From contig JANYJT010000229.1 of assembly GCA_025358395.1 (NCBI GenBank), positions 1 to 13,237 of the forward strand: 13,237 bases of DNA, written 5' to 3'. The position numbers and the translations under genes were made by a program. Below the pieces are notes generated by a model that was given only the letters and a program-made list of their open reading frames with translations, was not told where the DNA came from and did no database searches. This DNA comes from Bacteroidia bacterium (lineage in GTDB: Bacteria > Bacteroidota > Bacteroidia > Bacteroidales > Prolixibacteraceae). Shown here piece after piece: positions 7,114 through 13,237 of the stretch; within the stretch, counting starts at the first letter, position 1, and each line of letters starts with the position of its first letter.

Positions 7114-8019
7114 ATGAATACATCACGTAGAAGATTCCTCCAAAACAGTGCATTCCTTCTAGCTGGAACGACCCTGTTGTCAAGAACTGCATTTGCAGCA
7201 CCAAAATCCGATGAAATTATCGGCATTCAGCTTTATTCAGTCAGGGATGATATGAAGAAAGACCCGATTGGAACATTGAAACAACTGGCCAAAATGGGCT
7301 ACAAACATGTCGAGCATGCCAATTACATCGACCGGAAATTCTATGGCTACAGCGCTGTAGAATTTAAGAGGATATTAACCGATCTCGGATTGAAAATGCC
7401 TTCCGGACATACCGTTATGGGTAAAAATCATTGGGACGCGGCCAAAAAAGATTTCACAGATTCATGGAAGTTTACCATAGATGACGCGGCAACCATGGGT
7501 CAGAAATATGTGATTAGTCCATGGATGGACGAATCCATGCGTAAAACCTATGACGACATGCTTGGTTATCTGGAGGTCTTCAACAAATGCGGAGAGCTGT
7601 GCCAAAAGTCGGGTATGAAATTTGGGTATCACAACCATTGGGCTGAATTTGCCGAATCTTTGAATGGAGAAAAACTTTTCGATATCATGATGAAGAACCT
7701 GGATGTCAATAAAGTAGTAATGCAGTTGGATATTGGCAATATGTACATCGCAGGTGCCAAAGCACTGGAAGTCATTGGTCAGTATCCCGGTAAGTTTGAG
7801 TTGATCCATGTAAAAGACGAAATCGCGGTAGCCACCAAAGAAAAATTTGAAAGTGCCATCCTTGGCAAAGGAATACTCCCGGTCAAAGAGGTATTGGATA
7901 TCTGCCGTAAAACCGGCGGAACCAAAGTATTCATCATCGAGCAGGAATCTTACCAGGGAAAAGAACCACTGGCTTGTATGAAGGAAGACTTGGATATTAT
8001 GAAGAAGTGGGGCTATTGA
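7114..8019 (+). CDS. Tat-exported sugar phosphate isomerase/epimerase-like TIM-barrel protein
   Basis: The 301-residue protein opens with a twin-arginine leader, SRRRFLQ (4-10), a hydrophobic stretch and AFAAP (26-30) as a likely cleavage region. The rest is a xylose-isomerase-like (AP endonuclease family 2) TIM barrel. Seen along the barrel are GIQLYSVR (37-44), GYHNH (171-175), QLDIGN (204-209), LIHVKD (230-235) and FIIEQE (273-278). Asp206, His232 and Glu276 are plausible divalent-metal ligands, His173 a nearby active-site residue. Family members include IolE-like dehydratases, epimerases, isomerases and, in Bacteroides, enzymes acting on 3-keto-glycosides. Export argues against a sugar-phosphate substrate despite the family name. 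The neighbouring exported Gfo/Idh/MocA proteins make a keto-sugar substrate plausible (inference). It lies 161 bases after the esterase, across two repeats, and ends in TGA. Confidence 0.87.
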   Translation: MNTSRRRFLQNSAFLLAGTTLLSRTAFAAPKSDEIIGIQLYSVRDDMKKDPIGTLKQLAKMGYKHVEHANYIDRKFYGYSAVEFKRILTDLGLKMPSGHTVMGKNHWDAAKKDFTDSWKFTIDDAATMGQKYVISPWMDESMRKTYDDMLGYLEVFNKCGELCQKSGMKFGYHNHWAEFAESLNGEKLFDIMMKNLDVNKVVMQLDIGNMYIAGAKALEVIGQYPGKFELIHVKDEIAVATKEKFESAILGKGILPVKEVLDICRKTGGTKVFIIEQESYQGKEPLACMKEDLDIMKKWGY

Positions 8020-8023
8020 GAAA

Positions 8024-8064
8024 AGTTTAGAGTATTTAGAGTTTGAAGTACTTAGAGTTTTTGA
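8024..8064 (+). repeat. Degenerate alternating 9/7-base repeat after the isomerase
   Basis: Units beginning AGT alternate: AGTTTAG, AGTATTTAG, AGTTTGA, AGTACTTAG, AGTTTTTGA. This makes roughly two and a half copies of a 16-base composite unit, starting five bases after the isomerase stop. It is non-coding and differs in sequence from the repeats on the other side of the gene. Confidence 0.6.
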
Positions 8065-8077
8065 AAAAGTATAGGAC

Positions 8078-8123
8078 AAAAAAAATCGCCGCTACTGCTT
8101 GAAGCAATAGCGGCGAAATTTTT
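8078..8123. terminator. Bidirectional intrinsic terminator between isomerase and susD
   Basis: A 9-bp perfect stem, TCGCCGCTA (8086-8094) with TAGCGGCGA (8108-8116), is followed inward by a C-A mismatch and TGCT/AGCA pairs closing a short loop. Eight A residues (8078-8085) lie on the left and TTTTT (8119-8123) on the right, so it has a U-tract in both directions. It sits between convergent genes and should end both transcripts. Confidence 0.92.
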
Positions 8124-8141
8124 ATTCAATCATAATTCAGA

Positions 8142-10133
8142 TCAATAGTATCCGGGATTTTGAACATCTGCAACAGGAGGAGCCGGCAACAAACGGTCTA
8201 CATAAGTATTCGGAATTGGTCTGAGTTTGTGGAAATCCTTCACGTTAGGCGCTGCATCCGGATTGTAAAGTTTGGCACGTGCAACCAGGGTACCGGTTCT
8301 TGCCAAATCTTCCCAACGGTTCAACTCACCATACAATTCACGACCGCGCTCTTCGAGCATCCAATCCACAAAAGGAGAAACATCAGAAACACCTGAAGGA
8401 AATTTCGGAAGTACCATCATAGCCGGGGTAACCAACATTTCGGTCTTCGTGTTTGTGGTATTATTGACACCACCGTCATATCTCCAAACCTCTCTTGGCT
8501 TAGCTTCACCTTCTGCATAGGCCGCACGTTGGCGCACTACGTTGACAAATTTGGCTGCATTGACCATATCTCCTTTTCTTCCATAGGCTTCTGCCGCAAT
8601 CAGGTATGTATCAGCCAGACGCATCCGGTGGAAGTTTCTGGAACCAGCCTGGAAGTTCATATCCGGACGCTGTGTATCCAGCCATTTTAACATTGCCGGG
8701 AAGTTGTTTGTATCGTACATATCCTGTGGAATCAGCAGATATGGGGCTTTTGCGATGTCCAAAAGCATCTTGCGGTAATTGGCATCGTTGAGCAAGGTCT
8801 GCTTTGGAGAGATGGTTGAATAAGGGGATAGTGCTCCATAACTCTTCGAAGAAAAATAGATACAAGTATCACCGGCTTTTTGCTTAGGTGTGCCAACCAA
8901 ATTTGCTGGTGTTGTATAAATGATATCAGTTGTAACGGCAGCGTTGGTAGCCGGATTGATGTAGTAATACTCTTTCGCCCACTTGGTTGCCCCACTTGGG
9001 TTGTTGCAATAGAAAGTCCACTTGAAAGTCTTGTAGATCCGTGAGTCTGTGGTGCGGTCCCACAATGTCTGCGAAAACTGCGGATTGATACGAACACGTT
9101 TCCATGGACGACCGTTCATCTGGTCGCGCGTCATACCCGGTTTCACATCATATTGGGTTACCCAATAAAGGTGTAATTGATTGCCTCCGTCTGAAGTAGA
9201 ACTACCTGCGCCGCTGAAGAGGGCATCTTTTGTGTATTCAACATCCCAAATAATCTCCTTGGAAACTTTCTGGTTGTCCTGGTCAAAAACCATCGCAAAA
9301 TTGGGCTCCAGAGAAAATTTGCCTGAATTGATGACAGCTTCCGAATAGAATGCCGCGCTATCAAGGTCGCTTGCCTTACCGCCGCGGTTGGCTATGTCAT
9401 AACTGCCTCGTGTCAGGTAGACCTTGGCAAGAAGATGACCGGTAGACCATTTGGTAGCACGTCCCCTGTCCGCTTGTTGATAGACATCCGGAAGTACATC
9501 ATAAGCCGATCTCAGGTCACTGATAATTTGGTTGTAAACCGCTGAAACGGGCGAACGTTTGAAATCTGTGACAACTTGTGTAACGTTCCCTTCAGTCACC
9601 AATGGAAGACCACCAAAATGCTGGACCAGGTCAAAATAGTAATATGCACGCATAAATTTTAGTTCTGCGGCACGCTGAGCCTTTTGAACATCTGTCATAT
9701 CGGTTACTTGGGGCAGGTACATCAAGGCTGTATTGGCACGGGTAATACCCTTGAAATTGTTGTTCCAAAATTTGTTCAGAACATCATGGCTCGGGTTCAT
9801 GGAGGGCAAATATTTGTTGAACGCATCTTTATTGCCTCCATCAGTTCCTTCCCATGTCATGTCGGTGCCATACTCGGTCAGACAATAATAGGATTCCATG
9901 TTACCAGCCGCAGTAGAACCGAAAGCGCCTGTTTGATTACCAGACTGGTTGTAAGCACCTGTGTACCATCTCATGTCCTGATAAACACCGGTGACGGCAG
10001 CTTCCATACCAACCTTGGTCGTGAAATAATCGTAGCCCACATCGGTGTATCTCTGCTCTTTAAGGTAATTATCACAAGAGAAAACTGTTAAGATTACCAG
10101 AAATGTGAATATATATTTTGCTATTTTTTTCAT
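8142..10133 (-). CDS. SusD/RagB-family outer-membrane glycan-binding lipoprotein
   Basis: SusD-type proteins sit on the cell surface as the lid of a SusC barrel and bind the incoming glycan. The 663-residue product has a lipoprotein signal: MKK, a hydrophobic core and lipobox TVFSC with lipidated Cys20, followed by DN. The SusD-like N-terminal part covers roughly 30-300. TPR-type helices appear in KFMRAYYYFDLVQHFGGLPL (the hallmark helix) and LADTYLIAAEAYGRKGD. The C-terminus has LEERGRELYGELNRWEDLAR and the typical ending PIPNTYVDRL...VQNPGYY. It is somewhat longer than many SusD proteins. It follows susC by 44 bases, as usual for a susCD pair, and ends in TGA just before the bidirectional terminator. 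The bound glycan cannot be told from sequence. Confidence 0.96.
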   Translation of the reverse strand: MKKIAKYIFTFLVILTVFSCDNYLKEQRYTDVGYDYFTTKVGMEAAVTGVYQDMRWYTGAYNQSGNQTGAFGSTAAGNMESYYCLTEYGTDMTWEGTDGGNKDAFNKYLPSMNPSHDVLNKFWNNNFKGITRANTALMYLPQVTDMTDVQKAQRAAELKFMRAYYYFDLVQHFGGLPLVTEGNVTQVVTDFKRSPVSAVYNQIISDLRSAYDVLPDVYQQADRGRATKWSTGHLLAKVYLTRGSYDIANRGGKASDLDSAAFYSEAVINSGKFSLEPNFAMVFDQDNQKVSKEIIWDVEYTKDALFSGAGSSTSDGGNQLHLYWVTQYDVKPGMTRDQMNGRPWKRVRINPQFSQTLWDRTTDSRIYKTFKWTFYCNNPSGATKWAKEYYYINPATNAAVTTDIIYTTPANLVGTPKQKAGDTCIYFSSKSYGALSPYSTISPKQTLLNDANYRKMLLDIAKAPYLLIPQDMYDTNNFPAMLKWLDTQRPDMNFQAGSRNFHRMRLADTYLIAAEAYGRKGDMVNAAKFVNVVRQRAAYAEGEAKPREVWRYDGGVNNTTNTKTEMLVTPAMMVLPKFPSGVSDVSPFVDWMLEERGRELYGELNRWEDLARTGTLVARAKLYNPDAAPNVKDFHKLRPIPNTYVDRLLPAPPVADVQNPGYY

Positions 10134-10177
10134 ATCCTTATTTTTTTACGTTGAAATGCTTCATGTTTAACATTGTA

Positions 10178-13100
10178 TTATAAGCTCATGTTGACGCCAA
10201 ACATAATTGTCCGAGGCATCGGAACATTGAAATCCTGACCACTCTCGGGGTCGGTACCAGGATACTTTGTAATACAGAAAGCATTCTGAACTGTCATATA
10301 CAGCCTTAATTTAGTGATCTTAACCTTGGAAATGATACTATTTGGAAGCGTATATCCCAATGATGCATTGCTTAAACGCAGGAAGGAGGCGTCAAAATAA
10401 TTGAGAGAACTTCTGTAGGCAGGGTTTTCAACTCCGTTGTTCGGACGAGGAGCCTCATTGCTGCCGTTGCTTGCAACAGCTTTTCCGTTTGCATCGTATT
10501 CAGTTACAGCCCAATAATTGACTTTCAAACTGTTGTAACGACCATTGAAACTCATCCCCCTGTCAAATTGCAACATATTTCCATAAGTTGCATTCAAAAA
10601 GAAATTAAAGTCGAAATTTTTGAAAGTAAAATAGTTGGTCATACTGGCAGTGAATTTTGGACGAGTTGATCCAATGATCTGCATATCAGCTGCAGTAATT
10701 TTTCCATCTAGATTAACATCAGCAATTTTGATAGTGCCAGGTACGAAAGTCGAACCAAATTTGGCACCTTCGGCTTCTTCACCCAATTGCCAGATTCCAA
10801 GGGCTTTATAATCATAATAGACTGAAAGGGGTTGTCCAATAAACCATCTGTTACCTGTATCATCTACCTTACCACCGTAAAGTTCAACAATTTCTTCTTT
10901 GTTTTTGGCAAAAATAAAATCGGTGTTCCAGGTAAAATCTTTTCCAACAAAATTTTGGGTGTTAATGGTGACTTCGATCCCTTTGTTCCTTGTTTTACCA
11001 ATATTGTAAACTACACTGTTAAATCCGGATACCTGAGGCAATTGACGATCCATCAACAGATCGGAAGTATTTTGCAGATATACGTCCACGACTCCATTGA
11101 TTCTTCCTTTGAGAAGGCCAAAATCGATGCCTGCATTATATTGTTTGGTTATCTCCCACTTCAGGTCCGGATTCGGCATCTCATTTTGGTAAAATGCCAT
11201 CGCATTGGTACCACCATAATTGTATCGTGCGAATCCAAGGTTGCCTGCCGTTTTATAAGGATCAATAGCCGAGTTACCTGTGATACCATAACCGGCACGT
11301 AATTTAAGATTACTCAGGACTGTAGCATTACGCATAAAATCTTCCTTGTTGATACGCCATGCAAGGGCTGCTGAGGGAAACATGACCCACTTGTTTCCCG
11401 GAGCCAGACGGGAAGAGCCGTCATATCGTGCAGAAGCTGTTAAAAGATATTTTTCCTTGTAGCTGTAATTGATACGACCCATGAACGATGCCATCTGCCA
11501 TTTGATGTAATTACTTGCAACAGCCGAAATGGTTGGTGAACTACCTACATTGTATCATAACTGGGTTTCGTAAGGAAGGCTCAATACACTGATACGGCTC
11601 GATTCGAATGTCTCCTGTTGGATAGATTGCAGGAGGGTAGCTCCAACGCTGTGATCTTTGACCACCTTGTTCCAATACAAAAGGTTTTCCCATGTAAACA
11701 TCATTCGCTGATCGCCACTGTTCTCTGCACGGGCAAGGCCTCCGGCACGGTCAGAACTTAGCGTGCCATAGAAACGTTGGTCGGTATAGGGACCGTAATC
11801 CAAACCGAAGTTGGAGCGGAATTTAACATCAAACGGCAATTTTACCTCAGCATAATAACTACCCAGGTAACGGTTCTTTCTATAAAGAACTTTGGCATTG
11901 GTAATGTTGAGAACCGGGTTCCACAACTGAGGGTCGGTACCCGGACGATTGATCAGTACACCAGTATCTACATTCCTGACATTTGCCAATGGTGAAAGAC
12001 TCGTAATCCCTGAATATCCATTGGGTCCATCGTTGCGATCGAAATGGGAAAATTGTGTTTGTCCGCCGATCTTTACATAGTCAGAAAGATCCCAGTCAAA
12101 ATTAACACGGACTGAATAGCGGGTATAATCCTGTCCTTTGACCATCCCCTGTTCATTGAAATAGGTTGCTGAAGCCAATACTTTCAGCTTGTCGGTGCCG
12201 CCTCTCACACTAATTTCGTGGTTGGTAACAGAACCCTGACGCATGACTTCCCCAAGCCAGTCGGTCGATTGCAAACGCTCAGGATGCCATGAACCATCCG
12301 GATCATACGCATTTTGAATTTTAAAACCAATGCCTTTCAAATCAGTCTCCTGACCAACCGGCAACATCTTGGTATCCATCGCATAAGTAGGTTGTTTCAC
12401 CGGATAGACTCCAGTTGTCTTGTAAGCTTCGCGCAAAAAATCAACCCATTCCGGTCCATTGAATAAATCAAGCTTCTTGGCTTGGTTCTCGACTCCATAG
12501 TATCCATTGTAATCCACAACAGCCTTGCCTGATTTCCCCTTTTTGGTGGTAATCAAAACAACACCGTTGGCACCGCGTGAACCATAAATGGCCGTCGCAG
12601 ATGCATCTTTCAAAATATCGATGGTCTCAATATCCGACTGACTGATCTCGCTCAATCCTACAACCAAAGGAATGCCGTCAACGACATAAAGCGGATCGTT
12701 GGTCGCTTTCAAAGAACGGTTACCACGAATCATCACTCTTGCATCGGCACCCGGTGCTGAGTTGGTTTGCTGAACTACCACACCGGCGGCTTTTCCCTGC
12801 AAGGCCTGAACGGCACTAAAACTTGATCTTTCCATTAATTTGGAACTTCCCACAGATGAAACAGATCCGGTCAAATCTTTTTTGCGAACAGTACCATAAC
12901 CAATGGCAACAACTTCGTTCAATCCAATCGTTTCCTGCGCCAGGACTACATTAAATGTACTCTTTGTGCCGATGGCGACTTCCTGTGTGACCATTCCAAC
13001 GAAGGAGAACACAAGTGTTTTGCTGTCCGCTGGAATGCCGATCGAAAATACTCCGTCCATGTTTGTGATGGTACCAACAGTAGTTCCTTTGACTACAACT

Positions 13101-13237
13101 GAGGCTCCGGGTACAGTTTGACCAGAATCATCTGTGACTTTTCCGGAAACTTGCTTGGTTTTTTGCTGCCCGGCAGTCAATGGAGTTGAACCAGCCCCAT
13201 AAACACTTACAATTCCGGACAGGCAAAATAGAACAAT
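10178..13237 (-). pseudogene. SusC/RagA-family TonB-dependent outer-membrane transporter, interrupted by an in-frame TGA and cut by the window edge
   Basis: SusC proteins are TonB-dependent barrels that import glycans with SusD. The frame is open from the right edge: residues there resemble the end of a signal peptide (VLFCLSGIVSVYGAG), so the true start lies beyond 13237 and the TTG at 13180 is not it. Next come a carboxypeptidase-regulatory-like domain (VSGKVTDDSGQTVPGASV onward), the plug domain (LNEVVAIGYGT; VMIRGNRSL; PLYVVDGIP; ILKDASATAIYGSRGANGV) and the beta-barrel, ending in GVNMSL before TAA at 10178. An in-frame TGA at 11557-11555 follows 560 codons in the window, with 458 matching codons after it in the same frame. 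Length apart from this is normal (about 1,020 residues in view). It is either a recent nonsense mutation or a base error; with one base changed it would be a normal CDS. Confidence 0.9.
11555..11557 (-). other. In-frame nonsense codon in susC
   Basis: The minus strand reads CAG TTA TGA TAC AAT GTA GGT, that is Q-L-stop-Y-N-V-G. The reading frame and family similarity continue unchanged on both sides, so a single substitution, most simply TGG (Trp) to TGA, explains it; no indel is needed. It lies in an extracellular-loop/strand region of the barrel. The next ATG in frame (11494) lies inside the barrel and has no features of a gene start. Confidence 0.88.

Noticed and set aside
7462..8079. Minus-strand 205-codon open frame over the isomerase
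   Set aside because: Antisense shadow of a gene with clear TIM-barrel motifs; it starts inside the 9/7-base repeat.
10178..11494. A separate second TonB-dependent receptor gene starting at 11494
   Set aside because: Family similarity and the open frame continue upstream to the TGA, and the product would be half a barrel with no signal or plug; it is the 3' half of susC.
11555..11557. TGA read as tryptophan genome-wide
   Set aside because: Three other genes end in TGA at natural ends (3515 overlapping the next start, 8019, and 8142 after the typical SusD terminus), so TGA is a normal stop here.
13178..13180. TTG at 13180 as the start of SusC
   Set aside because: The frame is open to the window edge and encodes the end of a signal peptide, so the start lies outside the window.

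Overview
The window looks like chromosomal DNA of a Bacteroidota bacterium, most likely from the Bacteroidales/Marinilabiliales side (lineage is inference). The signs are a SusC/SusD pair, promoters with the TAnnTTTG -7 element typical of Bacteroidota, a SusD lipoprotein signal, and exported Gfo/Idh/MocA-type oxidoreductases with twin-arginine leaders. No phage, transposon or CRISPR features are visible.

Layout. At 1-171 a tRNA-Val(TAC) has its own promoter and a hairpin terminator. From 5867 down to 182 runs a tight minus-strand cluster, in transcription order: a 452-aa exported Gfo/Idh/MocA protein, a 327-aa exported Gfo/Idh/MocA protein, an FHS-family sugar permease (start overlapping the previous stop), NagA and NagB. 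At 5868-6082 is a 215-bp divergent promoter region. At 6083-8019 a plus-strand module encodes a secreted CE1-like esterase and a Tat-exported TIM-barrel sugar isomerase/epimerase. Each gap around this module holds a different short-period degenerate repeat. A strong bidirectional terminator (8078-8123) separates it from a minus-strand SusD (8142-10133) and SusC (10178 to beyond the right edge). SusC carries an in-frame TGA near its middle, so it is broken in this sequence or contains a base error.

How the genes may work together (inference). SusC/SusD would import a glycan across the outer membrane. The exported esterase, two oxidoreductases and isomerase-like protein would process it in the periplasm. 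The permease would carry the freed sugar inward, and NagA and NagB would convert an N-acetylglucosamine 6-phosphate-type intermediate to fructose 6-phosphate. No classical glycoside hydrolase and no GlcNAc kinase is present. The exported oxidoreductases plus isomerase suggest an oxidation-based way of opening the glycosidic bond, but the sequence alone cannot prove this. The most notable observations are the SusC nonsense codon, the family of short-period repeats bracketing the esterase/isomerase genes, the hydrolase-free amino-sugar locus, and altered active-site residues in NagB.
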